The translations under genes and the position numbers were made by a program. DNA of 64,000 nucleotides from Hippopus hippopus (Eukaryota; Mollusca; Bivalvia; Cardiida; Cardiidae), in assembly GCA_946811185.2 (NCBI GenBank), contig OX328108.1, forward strand, positions 4,177,501 to 4,241,500, read 5' to 3'. The number at the start of each line of letters is the position of its first letter. The stretch's first letter is position 1. This document shows positions 1-12,765 of this stretch, in pieces. Below the pieces are notes generated by a model. That model did no database searches and had not been told where the DNA came from. It saw only the letters and a list, made by a program, of their open reading frames with translations.

Positions 1-2599
1 CCCAAAATGTTTTCGATCCTTCCTACAGCAAATTTCATTTTTGAGTCACATTCATTTTACTGTCTGCAAATGCTTTTGATTTCGGCAAATCTAAAATTTT
101 GTCGTTTGGTAAAGAGTTAATGAAAATTCAGCGTTTAAAAAAAATACGGGGAAAAGGAGGCAAAGAAAAAAAAATATTTGAAGTGCAACAGTTTTTTTCT
201 TTTTTTTTATTTAATGTCTAATTGATCAATTAATGTTTGCCGAACCCTACAGCTAAGTTTGTAACGTTCAGGGCTCGAAACCCAGGGATCTCTGGTTTGA
301 TTTATTTCAACTATTAAAGTGATAAGATTTTCTTAAGAAAAAATCGTGTCAGCAAATAGACAGAGACAGTTCATTACTAAATGCTGGAACACCATACAGC
401 GTGAATTTATTGCGAAAATTCTGACCTTAAAAAAAATATATGAAGTCCTCATAATGCATTTTTGTCATGTCCCTATTGAAGTACCTCATCAGATTACTAT
501 CGTAGCAACAAAGCTCAGTTTAAATTTCTTCAAACCTTCCATTCCTCCTTGAAAAAAAAGGTAGTTTCAGCTTCATTTTCAGTTTGGAAATAATTGCTAT
601 AATTGTTTGCATTGAAAGGCTGGTAAGAGGTGAGTTGGAAGTTCCTTTCATCTCGGCATTTCACCGTAAAAGCGGGTGATCTTCAAGGAGAGCTGTGATG
701 TACTCCTTAGGCAAAAGAATCTCGAAACTACAGTTTTGTTTCAAGCTGTGGTTGTGGGATCCTTGACCTAAAATGGCTCGAGTGGGAATAGTATTATCTT
801 CTGTTTATATGTATACTTTTAGACTTATTTTTTTGTTTTGCTTTTTCTTTATTCCCTTAAGTATCATTCTTTACATCTGAATTACACACAAGAACATACT
901 TTTTGTCATTGGTCTCTTAGGAAAAACTCAGCTATTGCCTATTCACGCAAGAGATGTGTCTTTTTCTTTTTTGGGGAGGGCGCACAGCCGGAGGGGTGTT
1001 TTTTTTTTATGGTCGAAGGCCAAGCCTTCCTTTGCGGGTGGTGGGGTGGAGGCCTGGCCAATAAGGATACTGATATAGTTTATCTATAAAATGAAATGTA
1101 TGATAATCTGCATTTTTCCCCCATTCTGACTTTTAACGACCTTGAAAAAGAAAGCTTTTGAAAGCTTTTTGGAAAAAGGAGAAAATGCTGGTATCCCGCT
1201 TTTTCCCCTTTTCTCACAATGTTTTCTTCTTCTTCCCTATCAAAGACTGAAATCATATTTCAGCAACACTAAATTTGTCGTCTGCAAGTGCTTCAATTTT
1301 GTCCACTTTTTTTTTTTTTTTTTTTTTTTGTTCTACATAAATCGCAATAATGATAAAACCTTTAAGATATTGTAAAACCTTATCATCTACAACAAAATAT
1401 ATGGCTTGTATATAATTCAATTCTACAAGGGTAATACACCTCACCAATAATTCACTTTTTGTCTTTTCACAACAAACACAAATCATTTTAAACCAGATCC
1501 ATATATTGAAACATGATAAACAACACATAGCTCACAAAATATTGCTTTTGGAGTGGGAGTACTCGCTCTTTTCATTATTGATAAGCGGCACTACTCATTA
1601 ACCGGTCTTCACGGATAGTCTAAAAATTTGTTCCTACAATTGTCGTGTATTAAATAGTACAAAACAACGCGTTGACCTATTCAATCTTTTTAAGGGAAAA
1701 AAAAAAAGTTGATATACTACGCTTAAAGAAACTCACTTCGTTGATATGATAGAAAACAGAATTTATTCGGAATGGGACGGGCAATGTTATTTCAGTAATA
1801 GTAACGAGCGAAGCTCGTTTTGCGGTAACACCGTTCTAGATTTTTGAAAAAATTAAATTCCGACTTCGTTCTGGGTTTTAGTCTAAATCTAAATAGGGAT
1901 GACTAAAAACTGAGTATCTTCCGGTTAGTCGTACAGCGTCACACGTATCACAATCTTTCGCACAATTACCCGATTGGTCAAAAATGACAATAATTATCTA
2001 CAAATCGAATGATTACTTAAAAATCATTATCAGTTTATTGAGTACAGGTTATCTAATATCTTACTTACTGTCAGCGTATTAAACGTCTTTTTGTGTATAA
2101 ACATACGCAATGATCTTTGCTAGCAAATAATGACGTCATTAATCATACTATTCTTACGTCATGCACCAGCCGTTTTTTCGCGGAAAACATTGTGTCGAAG
2201 AAATCATGTCTAAACTAGTTTTTTGACTGTTTCAAAATACCATTTTCAGAGAAAGCCGCGTTTGTGATCTGTAAAAAGTGGGCTTAATGCATCTATAAAA
2301 ACTACCGACCCATCCGCGCAAGCTAACCTGAATCACAACTCTTTGCTAGATCTTTTTTTCAACGATCTGCATGTCAAAGGACCAGTATGCATACCTTTTG
2401 ATTCAGTCAGTTATCATACAATATGGATGTATAATTAGATCTATGTGATAACTTGCTTGGTATCATGCATCACGGAGATACATTAAACCCTCTTTTGCCG
2501 CAACATGGCTCAAATATAATTTATTTAATGTTACGAAAGCTTGTTAATAGATCTAAAAGTTCGGTGTTTTTTTGCCATTAGTTGAATATCTATCCGGTA
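1..2599. other. host non-coding DNA
   Basis: No gene is supported here. The first 120 bases and about 1142..1310 are two copies of a host repeat that ends GGTAAAGAGTTAA or has the same interior (CTGCAAATGCTT). Its core hairpin is best seen near 20.6 kb. A run of T lies at about 1308..1329. A small palindrome AACGAGCGAAGCTCGTT sits at 1803..1819. The short open frames in this stretch are low in complexity and match nothing I recognise. Confidence 0.6.
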
Positions 2600-2737
2600 A
2601 CTCGGTAAATTTCTTTCCTAGGATTGATGATAGATATAGTCATTGCGACAAAATTCATTCCTGTCTCTGCACTTATCACTGTTTCAATGATGGACGTATA
2701 GGAAAGCAGATGGGATGAAAAAGGAAAGCTACATATA
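2600..2737 (+). repeat. decayed SINE fragment, target of a Tc1-like insertion
   Basis: The stretch resembles the body of the SINE at 20105..20430: GGATTGATGATAG, then a run like CATTGCGACA and ATTCATTCCT, then GGAAAGCAG. The similarity stops exactly where the Tc1-like element begins. The SINE was therefore already in place when the transposon landed. The head and tail of the SINE are missing or too decayed to see. Confidence 0.55.
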
Positions 2738-4271
2738 CTGAACCAAAAAAGAAACTTCCCCTGTGTTTAAGTGCAAATGCAATGTTATAAAAAAAAATCA
2801 AAATATCAGATGACCTACATATATTCGGGCGAACGATTATGTGTCCGATAAAACAAATTTTAACTCGACTGAAAGCATTTTGCAGAAGAAACCTGCTGAA
2901 AGCGATTTTCACGTGCATGCACGGACCAGTATAATTCGTGTATATTTTTTGAAACCTTTCAGTCTAATTTTATAGACTTTCATGTCAATAAGAAAAAGAC
3001 GTTGAAAAAAATTAAATTCTTTTTAGTTTTCTTTATTTTTGATATGCCTAGAATTCTGCAAAATTTACGCGAACGTGCCATTGCCATGCCTAATGCTGGT
3101 ATGACGATGAACGCAGTTGCTATGAATATTGGATGTTCTACTCGTGCTATTCGACACCTTAGGCAACGTTTTCAAGCAACAGGGCGTACGGAAGATCGAC
3201 CACGTAGAGGACGTCCTCGCGTCACGACGCGCGGCCAAGACTGCTATATTCGGAACACCCACCTGCGCAATCGCTTTCAAACTGCCACAGCCACTGCTGC
3301 TAACACCCCTGGTACACATAACAATCGTATATCTGCCCAAACTGTGCGCAATCGCTTGCGCGAGGGTGGGCTACGTGCACGTCGTCCATACGTTGGTTGT
3401 GTTTTGACGCGACGTCACCGCGTAAATCGTGTTAATTGGGCACGCACACACCAACGCTGGCTTAGACAACAATGGAATAGCGTTCTTTTCTTGACGAGTC
3501 CAGGTTTTCCATTCATCGAGGTGATGGCAGGGTTCGAGTATACCGTAGGAGAAATGAACGTTATGCCGACTGTTGCGTACTTGAACGAGATCGTTTTGGG
3601 GGTGGGGTTTGTGTCTTGGTCTGGGCGGGCATTGCACATGGCTTTCGCACTAATCTCGTCGTTATCGAAGGGAATTTGAATGCCCAACGCTACCGAGATG
3701 AAATTCTTGCGAGCCACGTTATCCCACTGTTTCAAAATAATGCCAATATCACTCTTTTTCAGCATGATAATGCCACAAGCCATATAGATAGGGACAATGT
3801 GAATTTCCTCAGGGCGAATAACATTGCATTTATTAATGACTGGCCTGCCAAAAGCCCTGATCTGAATCCCATTGAACACCTTTGGGATAATTTGGACCAG
3901 CGTGTTAGACGTCGCCCTATTCCACCGTCAAACGTCATTCACCTAAGACAAGCCTTAATTCAGGAATGGAACAACATTCCACAAGCCGAAATCAATCATG
4001 ACACTTATCCGTTCTATGCGGCTACGATGCCAGGCAGTCCTTCATGCTGAAGGTGGTCATACCCGGTATTAATTTGTGATTTTGGTGAGCGACCCCTTCC
4101 GCATTTTAATAACCATTTCACTACTTTTGGATAAACCCTCAGCAATACTTTTTTTTAACACAAAGTCGCAATAAAATACTCTTTCAATGCATATAAATCT
4201 AGTTTAATCCTGATTTTCACATTTGTGTATATCTGCACTTAAACACAGGGGAAGTTTCTTTTTTGGTTCAG
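2738..4271 (+). mobile_element. Tc1-like DNA transposon with 38-bp perfect inverted repeats
   Basis: The ends are perfect inverted repeats of 38 bp (2738..2775 and 4234..4271), starting CTGAACCAAAAAAGAAACTT. Both are flanked by TA (2736..2737 and 4272..4273), the target duplication of the Tc1/mariner superfamily. The 1.5 kb length is normal for the group. A single transposase frame lies inside and is broken once. Perfect ends together with a broken gene suggest a fairly young copy that cannot move by itself. Confidence 0.9.
3044..4050 (+). pseudogene. Tc1-like transposase, one frameshift
   Basis: The frame opens at an ATG at 3044 with a helix-turn-helix DNA-binding region (about residues 1-60, including TRAIRHLRQRF) and an AT-hook-like GRPR motif. 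Near 3490 the reading frame shifts, and the catalytic domain continues in another frame from about 3493 to 4050. The three catalytic positions are visible: SDESRF, QHDNATSH and SPDLNPIEHLW. I count 35 residues between the second Asp and the Glu, so this is DD35E by hand count rather than the classic DD34E. The protein would cut and paste the surrounding element in the nucleus. The lesion probably inactivates it. Confidence 0.85.
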
Positions 4272-4513
4272 TATATAATCTTATTTTAGCGATCTATACA
4301 CTCTGATTTTAAAGAAAGCCCAGGTAAAACGTGGGTAGACCTGTGCACTAACGAGGAAATGAAAAAAAATATTCTGTTTTTGTTTGTTTGTTTTTTCCTT
4401 TTGTGTGTATATTCATTGCGGCGGCAAGTGCACCTACCATGCGTTCCTAAGTTCCTTTTACGGGTACTCTGCTCAGTATTCTTCCCAAACTACTGACCGA
4501 TTCCTCGTAAAAA

Positions 4514-4745
4514 TCAAAGTCTCTCTTATATAGATCTAGATCTACAGGCAGTAAGGAAATGTTCACGTAAAATGGTCTTTACAAGTGTGTGAACCAATAA
4601 TCATTCTAAGTTATTTTTCTAGATTTAAATTAACGAAATTGTCAAGGAACTGTCTTTCTTTTGATAAGGAAATCAGGGACAGTTCGCCCTATTTCATATG
4701 TATAGATCTACGAAAGAAAAATGCTTTCTACTTTTGACAACGCTC
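4514..4745 (+). repeat. host interspersed repeat, second copy inside element 2
   Basis: This ~230 bp stretch (from CTCTCTTATATAG to TTTCTACTTTTGAC) is closely matched by 47394..47615. There it sits inside the virus-like element 2 and interrupts its coding region. It has no open frame of note. Its family is not recognised. Its value is as proof that the segment in element 2 is host-derived. Confidence 0.7.
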
Positions 4746-4879
4746 AAAATTAGTTTTGGCAAAGCCAGAATTCGAACTCAAAACCCTTTGATTTCAAGAT
4801 CTAGAATCTAGCTCATCATTCGAATTAATAGATCTAGCTATTTGTACCACAAATCATTCACGTCGCTCGTATTGAGGCT

Positions 4880-5460
4880 TTGCCTTTTTCATATTAGCCA
4901 TAATTGTAGAGGAGTAGCAATTTTGCTTAAAAAGAATGTTGATATCAAAATTGTTGAAAGCAAAAAAGACAAAAATGGTCAATTTATCACACTGAACTTA
5001 TTGTACAATAATACACCATTTATTCTCGCAAACATATACGCACCAAATTCAAACAACCTTATTTTTTTTCGAAAATATCTTTCAACAGATAGATTCTTTC
5101 GATAACATTGATGAGTATATCATTTGTGGGGACTTCAACTTAGTTCTTGGACAAAATATTGAATATGAGAATTACAAATCATCCAATCATAATGTAAAAT
5201 CTAGGCGACTTTTGACACCAATTATAAGTGATAGAAACTTAACTGACCCTTTTAGACATTTAAATGGAAATTCCAGATAATATACTAGTGCTTGGAAAAG
5301 ATTCAATCCCTTACAAGAAGGGAGACTAGATTTCTTCTTACTAACGCAAAATTTAATACAATTCCTAAGATTCTGTAATATCGACATAAGTTATAAATCT
5401 GACCATTCTATTATAGTACTTGAACTCAAGCTTTCTAACCAGACTCATGGGAAGAGTTAT
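4880..5460 (+). pseudogene. LINE endonuclease remnant
   Basis: Pieces in different frames give RGVAILLKKN and ANIYAPNS, then CGDFNLVLG and RLDFFL, ending with SDHSIIVLEL. These are the ordered motifs of the APE-type endonuclease of LINEs (catalytic Asn in the GDFN motif, His in the SDH motif). At least one stop (near 5278) and one frameshift (near 5095) break it. It would nick target DNA for target-primed reverse transcription. Confidence 0.75.
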
Positions 5461-6289
5461 TGGAAATTTAACAACTCCCTTTTAGACGAAATAGAATATA
5501 TAAATTGTATAAATTCAAAAATTGATGATGTTATTAAACAATATTGTTTGCCTATTTATAATCTCGAAAATGTGCTTCAAATTGATCGATCCGAGATCCA
5601 ATTTGTAATTGAAGATCAACTTTTTTTGGAAACTCTTTCAATGGAAATTCGAGGTGAAACAATATCTTTTTCTAGCCATAAAAATAAATCAAAAGACCCC
5701 AGAGAAAACTATCTTCTTAACGAAATCAAAAAACTAGAATTAAGCTTAAATGAAACTAATAAGACTCAAGTGATTGATTTAAAAAATGAACTAGAAGACT
5801 TAAGAAATAATAAAATGAAAGGTTTTTTTCATTAGATCTAGGGCAAATTAGGTTGACAACGGTGAAAAAAATTACCAAATATATTTGCTACTTAGAAAAA
5901 CAACATATTACATCAAAGTCAATCCCTTTCTTGGAAAAAGAAGACGGTTCCCACATTTTTTACCAAAGTGAAATACTTAAAAAATTAAAAGATATTACAA
6001 AAATTTATATTCTGAACAAGCTTGTGATAATGATTTTAATCTACAAAATGACTTAGTGAATTGTAACACAATTAAACTAAACGAAGCTCAAAAAGATAGT
6101 ATTGAAGGTTTTTTACTATATCACGAAGTAGCACATACTTTGAAAATATGAAAAATGATAAAAGCCCTGATGGTTTTACGACAAATTCTTTTAAAGCTAT
6201 TTTGGGGTAAAATAGGAAAATTTGTTGTAAGACCTTTAAATCATGCGTTTTTTTATAACTCCTTTTCTAAAAATATATAATTAGGGACA

Positions 6290-7240
6290 ATCATATGTAT
6301 ACCCGAGGAAAATAAACCAAAACAGTTTTTAAAAAATCTGAGACCCATTACTCTCTTGAACGTATTATACAAACTTGCTTCAGGCAGCATTGCTAATAGA
6401 TTAAAGTCAGTTTTAAATCAGATCATATCAAAAGAACAAACTGGCTTTCTAAAAGATAGATTTATAGGCGAGAATACTAGATTAGTGTACGATATTATGC
6501 AATACTGTGATGAAAGAAACAAACCTGGTCTTTTCATGTTGATGTTGATAGATTTTGAAAAAGCATTTGATGCAATATCCTTCAAGTTCATAAAAAAGAT
6601 ACTAGAGTTTTTTAACTTCGGCGAAACTTTTAAAAGATGGATTTAAATATTTTTTTTTTTATATAATACCGACGTTTGTGTACAATTAAACGGCTTTTTG
6701 TCAGAATATTTCACCGTAAAGAGAGGCTTTCATCAAGGTGATTCAATTTCCGCGTATCTATTTATTCTATGCACGGAAATTCTAAATATGAAATTATAAA
6801 ATAATGAAAATATCAAAGGTATACAAATATAAAATAAAGAATACTTAATCTCACAATTCGCTGACGATACGACATTCTTCCTAGACGGCTCAGAAAAGAC
6901 GCTGAACAGTACTTTAGATTTATTACAAAATTTTTCATACATTTCAGGCCTTAAAATTAACTTTAACAAAACAAAACTGGTTTGGATTGGTACTATGAAG
7001 TATAGTACTCGCTCAATAATAACTAAATGGAAATTATCATGGGGAGAAACCGAATTCAAGTAACTCGGTATTTTATTTCACGTTGATCTAAAAGTACAAA
7101 GCATGAGTAACTGTATACGATATTGGAAAAAAAGAAAATTAACATCTTTTGGAAAAATAGCTGTAGTAAAAGGCATTCTAGTACCCATCTTAACTCACTT
7201 TTTCATAAGTATTCCATCTCCATCAAATAACTATTTTAAA
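6290..7240 (+). pseudogene. LINE reverse transcriptase remnant
   Basis: Visible motifs in order: LRPITLLNVLYK, QTGFLKDRFIGEN, MLIDFEKAFD (first catalytic Asp), GFHQGDSISAYLF, FADDTTFF (the FADD box with catalytic Asp pair), then GLKINFNKTK. This is the finger-palm order of LINE reverse transcriptases, closest to the L1-type order of motifs. Several frame changes (for example near 6645 and 6800) make it non-functional. Confidence 0.85.
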
Positions 7241-7244
7241 GCAA

Positions 7245-8456
7245 GAGGGCCATGATGGCCCTCAAGTCGCTCACCTGAGCCCTTTTACCAAGCATGATCC
7301 ATTTTAAACCTCTTTGGAGATATTATGACAAACATTCAAACATGCTTTCATAATCATTGGATTGAAAATTAGGCCTCTAGTTTGTACACAAGCTTTTTTT
7401 AGACTAATCCATGTCATTAAGACAAACATTTCGGCCAAGTTTCATGAATATTGAATTCAAATTGTAGCCTCTAGAGTGTACACAAGGTTTTTCTAAGATT
7501 TGACCTAGTGACCTAGTTTTTCTTCCGACCTGACCCATTTTCAAACTGGTGTAAAATGTCATCAAGACAAACATCCTGACCAAGCTTCATGAGTATTGGA
7601 CGAAACATGTGGCCCCCAGAACATATACAAGGTTTTTTAAAGATTTAACCAACTGACCTAGTTATTGACCCGACGTGACCCATTTTCAAAATCCTCTAAG
7701 ATAACATCAAGACCAATATTCTGACTATCTTTACAGAGTATTACACTGAAAATGTGGCCTCTAGAGTGTACACAAGGTTTTTCTAAGATGTGACCTAGTG
7801 ACCTAGTTTTTGACTCAGCATGATTCATTTTCGAACTCGTCTGAGATATCAAGACAAACATTCTGACCACCTTTCAAGAATTTTGGACTGAAAATTTGGC
7901 CTCTAAAGCGTACACAAGGTTTTTCTAAGACTTGACCTTGTGACATCGTTTTTGACTCGACATGACCCTTTTCCAAATTTGTCCGAGATATCATCAAGAC
8001 AAATATTCTGACCATCTTTTAAGAATGTTGGACTGAAAATGTGGAATCTAGAGCTTACACAAGGTTTTTCTAAGACTTGACCTAGTGACATTGTTTTTGA
8101 CTCGACATGACCCATTTCCAAATTTGTCCGAGATATCATCAAGACAAATATTCTGACCATCTTTTAAGAATTTTGGACTGAAAATGTGGAATCTAGAGCG
8201 TACATAAGGTTTTCTAAGATTTGACCTAGTGACCTAGTTTTTGACCCCACATGACCCATTTTCGAACTCGTCCGAGATATTATCAAGATAAACATACTGA
8301 CCAGGTTTCATGAGTATCTGACTGAAAATGTGGCCTCTAGAGCGTACACAAGGTAAAAGTTGACGACGGACGACGGATGACGCACGCCGCACGACGAACG
8401 CCGGACACAGCGTGATCACAAAAGCTCACCTTGAGCACTTCGTGCTCAGGTGAGCT
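7245..8456 (-). mobile_element. helentron-like (HINE-type) non-autonomous element, copy A
   Basis: One end is the palindrome AGGGCCATGATGGCCCT (7247..7263 region). The other is a hairpin made of AGCTCACC..GAGCAC and its complement (8424..8456). In between are about ten diverged copies of a ~90-100 bp unit containing phrases such as GACCTAGTGACCTAG and TCTAGAG. Short subterminal inverted repeats (CGCTCACCTGAG and its complement) sit inside both ends. This structure fits helentron-associated elements described in bivalves. It has no coding capacity. It is inserted in the LINE and lies opposite to copy B. Confidence 0.65.
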
Positions 8457-9070
8457 AAAAATAAGTGAAATGTTGTATAACTTTGTATGGAACGGAACGT
8501 CTAATAGAATCAAACAAAATGTGCTAATTAAAGATTTTGAAGAAGGCGGCTTAAAGATGATTAACTTATTTCATGACAACCTGAATATGAGAATTAAATG
8601 GATAATAAAACTCATTTCCGATGGTAAGAAATACTGTTACGGGTTTACCAATTATATTTTCGATATTAATAAACTATTCAATTCTGGCAGAAAGTATTGT
8701 GAACAGCTCTGCAAAATAATAAAAAATAAATTCTGGAAAGACGTTCTAAACTCACTTATGACATATGTCAAAAAATAACTTTACAAGTTGGATAGAAGTA
8801 ATCAATATGCCTCTATTCTATAATGAAAACTTAATTATTGGCTCTAAGCACCTTTTTTAATCACGTCCTGTACAATAAGAATAAGACATGTAAAATGAAG
8901 GTAGTAGTTTTAAAACGTTGAATGACTTGAAAAATACCATTAATACCGGAAACAACTTTTTAGATTTTTATAGCATTATCAGCGATATTAAAGCGCTGTT
9001 TGCAGAACAGAACACCATCAACAAGAATAAGTCATTACAAGGTTTCCATAACCCAAATAAAAACTGTTAT
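8457..9070 (+). pseudogene. LINE post-RT region
   Basis: An open stretch at 8457..8778 reads LYNFVWNGTSNRIKQNVL, then EEGGLKMINLFHDNLNMR. This is the typical region after the reverse transcriptase in L1-type LINEs. It continues the LINE from 7240 once copy A is removed. It then decays into stops before copy B begins at 9074. Confidence 0.7.
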
Positions 9071-9073
9071 TTT

Positions 9074-10424
9074 TCGCTCACCTGAGCACGAAGTGCTCAA
9101 GGTGAGCTTTTGTGAACGTGCTGTGTTCGTCATGCGTCGTCCGTCGTCCGTCGTCAACTTTTACCTTGTGTACACTCTAGAGGCCACATTTTCTGTCCAA
9201 TACTCATGAAACTTGGTCAGAATGTTTTTCTTGATAATGTCTTGGACGAGTTCGAAAATGGGTCATGTAAGGTCAAAAACTAGGTCACTAGGTCAAATCT
9301 TAGAAAAACCTTGTGTGCACTCTAGAGGCCACAGTTTCAGTCCAAAACTCCTGAAAGTTGGTCAAAATGTTTGTCTTAATGATATCTTGGACGAGTTTTA
9401 AGATGGGTCATCTGGGATGAAAAAATGGGTCAAAAGGTCAAATCTTAAAAAAACCTTGTGTACGCTGTAGAAGCCACATTTTTAGTCCAAAACTCTTGAA
9501 AGTTGGTCAGAGTGTTTGTTTTGATAATACCTTCGATGAGTTTGAATATAGGTTATGTTGGTCAAAAACTAGGTCACTAGGTCAAATCTTAGAAAACCTC
9601 GTCTATGCTCTAAAGACCACATTTTTAGTCAAAAACTCTTGAAAGTTGGTCTGAATGTTTATCCTAATGACATCTCAGACAAGTGTGAAAATGGGTCACG
9701 TTGGGTTAAAAACTAGGTCACCCGGTCAAATCTTAAAAAAACCTTGTGTACCCTCTAGGGATACATTTTCAATGCAATAGTTATGAAACTTTGTCAAAAT
9801 GTTTGTCTTGATGGTTTCTTGGACGAGTTTGAAAATGGGTCACATCAGGTCGAAAACTAGGTCACTAGGTCAAATCTAAGAAAAACTTTATGTACACTAT
9901 AAAGGCCACATTTCAGTGCAATACTCATGAAACTTGGTCAGAATGTTTGTCTTGATTATATCTTGTATGAGTTTGAAAATGGGTTGCATCGGGTCAAAAA
10001 CTAGGTCACCAGGTCAAATCTTTAAAGTAGCTTGTGCAGCTCTAGATTCAACAATTTTTTGTCCAATACTTATGAAAATGAAAATGGTTGACATTTGGTG
10101 AAAAACTAGGTCACCATGTCAAATCATGGAAAAACCTTGTGTACACTCTAGAGGCCACACTTCCCGTCCAATACTTATGAAAGGTGGTCAGAATCTTTGT
10201 TTTGATATCTACAATGGGAAAATGGGCTATGTTTGGCTAAAAAGTAGGTCACTGAGAGAAATTCTAGAAAAAGCTTGTGTACAAGCTAGAGGCCAAAGTT
10301 TCGGTCCAATAATTATGAAAGCTTGGTAGAAAATGTTTGTCCTTATATCTCGAAAGCGATTTAAAATGGATCATGTTTGGTCAAAAGACTCAGGTGAGCG
10401 ACTTCAGGGCCATCATGGCCCTCT
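9074..10424 (+). mobile_element. helentron-like (HINE-type) non-autonomous element, copy B
   Basis: This copy mirrors copy A. It starts with CGCTCACCTGAG and the hairpin of GAGCAC/GTGCTC, carries about ten ~90-110 bp units with CTAGGTCACTAGGTCAAATC, and ends with CTCAGGTGAGCG and the palindrome AGGGCCATCATGGCCCT (10406..10422). No gene is present. Open frames inside are accidents of the tandem units. Confidence 0.65.
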
Positions 10425-10479
10425 TCTTATCAAATAATTATTAAGTCTTGTAGTAACAAATACACATGTAACATTCTGA

Positions 10480-10790
10480 TAAAGAATAACGAAAAACCGT
10501 CATGCCATAGTAAGTGGAACAGCACTTTTCCAAACTGTAATATCAATTGGAAAGTTATACATAGTAATGTTTTTTAATATTCAAGTGACAGATACTCCCA
10601 ATGGTTTCAAACAAGAATGATACACAGGATTCTTCCAAAAACTCGCTTCTTTATAAAATTAACTTGGTTGAAACAAATACGTTTTCTTTCTGTAACAGAT
10701 GTGAAGAAACTATAGCACATTTATTTTATGAATGTCAAAATATTTAACCTATTTGGGAGCGCATTTCAATGCTTGTTAATAATTTAGATC
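10480..10790 (+). pseudogene. LINE C-terminal Cys/His region
   Basis: Across frames one reads WFQTRMIHRILPKTR, then CNRCEETIAHLFYECQN. This matches the C-terminal zinc-knuckle-like end (CxxC..H..C) of many LINE proteins. It lies just after copy B and continues the LINE. Stops and frameshifts are present, so it is a relic. Confidence 0.65.
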
Positions 10791-11040
10791 AGTCGATGTC
10801 AATAAACAAACAAAATGCACTTTCGGGTTAAAATGAAGCAAATCTGAAGCTAGACAGATTACTTCTTAAAACAAAAAAGTATTTATACAAATGTAAAAAC
10901 AAAGATATTAAACTATCTTTATTAGGCCTGAAAAATAGTCTCTTCTATAGTCTTAACATCATTAGAAGCTCAAAAAATTATGAAAATGAACGAAGGCTTA
11001 CGACAATTGTAGAATATATCATTCAAAACCTTCCATAACC

Positions 11041-12765
11041 AAAAGCAATTTTTCCATGCACACGAAGGATGCTGCAGTGCTGAAGCCTCAAAAGAATACC
11101 TACCTTGCGCTACGTTTCCTTTTTCGTTTTGACGTTTCAGTACTGTACATTGAACCAAGACCAAAGAAACACTTTATCAACACAATCACTTTCACACTCA
11201 ACGCAACTCTCACACACTTTGTTTTTTACACAATTATATATAAAAATAAGCTTTCTTTCTTGTCCACATATTTAAAAGAAAAAATTAAAAAAAAAAAAAA
11301 AAAAAAGCTGTACCAATTCAGAAAAGTAAACCTGTAATCAGTCATTATTGTTGAAATCTTTATATTTTAGTTGCTATATCAATATAGCAGTACAATAGTA
11401 TCTCTATAAAATCTAGAATCTGTAATTACGATTTTTGTCTGTATTTTAAAGTTCACTTACTAACACGGGATACTAACAACGAACTGTAAGATGTATTGAG
11501 GGATGGCCACGACCCTCAAGTACCATATAGACGTGGACAATAAAGTTTTAAAAAAAATCTATGGGCCATGGGTGAAGATAACGATTTTATAGCAAAGAAT
11601 GTGCCTTCTGATCTTCCATCACGGTTCAGCGAATCTGCGAAATCTAAAGACTGCGTCTTCTGGTTGAAACAACATTGAAATTGCTGAGTTTCATGCTGCT
11701 AATAGTGCGTTTTAGGGTCGTAGGAACTGTGAGAAGGAAAAGGTGGGCTAAGGGGCGGGCTTAGCTCCCCCTCCCCCATTTTTTTTAAATATTTAAAATC
11801 ATGTATACAAAGGCTAAACTTGATGACAACTTGATGAAAGCTAACCCTCTTTCGCCCTTTGCAGTCAAATTTTTAAGAAATAAGAAAAAAAAATCTAACA
11901 CTTAGATTTACCTAAGCACGGTTCTGAGTTGATCTCAAGCCTATGAGAAAGATTGGGCTTTTGTAAAACATACAAAATTGGTTATCATACAGTGTCATAT
12001 CATTTTTTCTTCAGCCCCTTATCCCCCACCCCCAACTGAAAATAAAAATGCTTCCAACGGGGCTGCAGATTAGAGAACAGACTTCCGTAGACTTTACTCG
12101 GTACCATATTCGGAAAACAAGTTGAAAGCATAATTTGCAGTCAACAAAAATCAGTGTGGCTCAAATAATTAGATTCGTCTTTGAAAGTTTTAAAGTCATT
12201 GTGGAAAAAAGGAGAAATTCTGGTTGGTAGCGTGCTGCTTTTCCACATTGTTATCAAAAGTTTTCTTTTTCAGCTACGGTAAACAACACTCAAGATTGTG
12301 TGGTAAGGGGTTAAAGCTCTGAGATGTTTAAAGTGGGTTTTCAGATCTTCTATTACCATGCCAAAAATGTAGCAAAATATCTTTATTAGACAAAATTTGT
12401 CTCAGATAATGGTATTCCTCTTCGAAAGTGCGGAAAAAGATGTGGGAAAGCAAGAAAGTACTGGTTTTACTCCTTTTCAAACAATATTTTCAAAAGCTTC
12501 GTTCTTTAGGGTCTATTTTTAGATCATGACCTAAATATTGATATAACTGTTTACAAGCTTTCATAGCGATATATGCACATGATATTGTTCGGTTATGTGA
12601 TGTTAACCAATATTCAGTCAGGGGTATCCGACTGTCAACCATTTTGAAATATTGACATAAACTATTTCAGAATCTAGTTTTAACTAGATGTAGACTTTGT
12701 GAGCGCGGAGATAATTAACGTGGGTAAGCGGATTTCTTTTGTCTTAATCCACTTGTGCATACATA
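11041..12765. other. host non-coding DNA
   Basis: No gene is supported. There is an A run at 11285..11306. A possible LINE 3' end with AATAAAG lies near 11540. Two weak copies of the host palindromic repeat are at about 12190..12280 and 12425..12500 (GGAAAAAGGAGAAA..CTGGTT type). Confidence 0.5.

Larger units (their letters stand above)
4840..11040 (+). mobile_element. decayed L1-like LINE retrotransposon, split by two insertions
   Basis: Read through stops and frameshifts, this is one non-LTR retrotransposon in the plus direction. It has an endonuclease domain (about 4880..5460), linker, reverse transcriptase (about 6290..7240), the post-RT region (8457..9070) and a C-terminal Cys/His-rich end (about 10480..10740). 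Two helentron-like elements (7245..8456 and 9074..10424) have been inserted into it in opposite orientation. Removing them restores collinearity of the LINE. Many stops and frameshifts show it is long dead. The A run at 11285..11306, or the AATAAAG at about 11540, may mark the original 3' end, but I cannot decide which. Confidence 0.75.

Noticed and set aside
7658..8419. Overlapping minus-strand frames beginning MVRIFVLMISRTN
   Set aside because: They are translations of the tandem units in the helentron-like copy A and repeat with the DNA period. Similar frames in copy B are rejected too.
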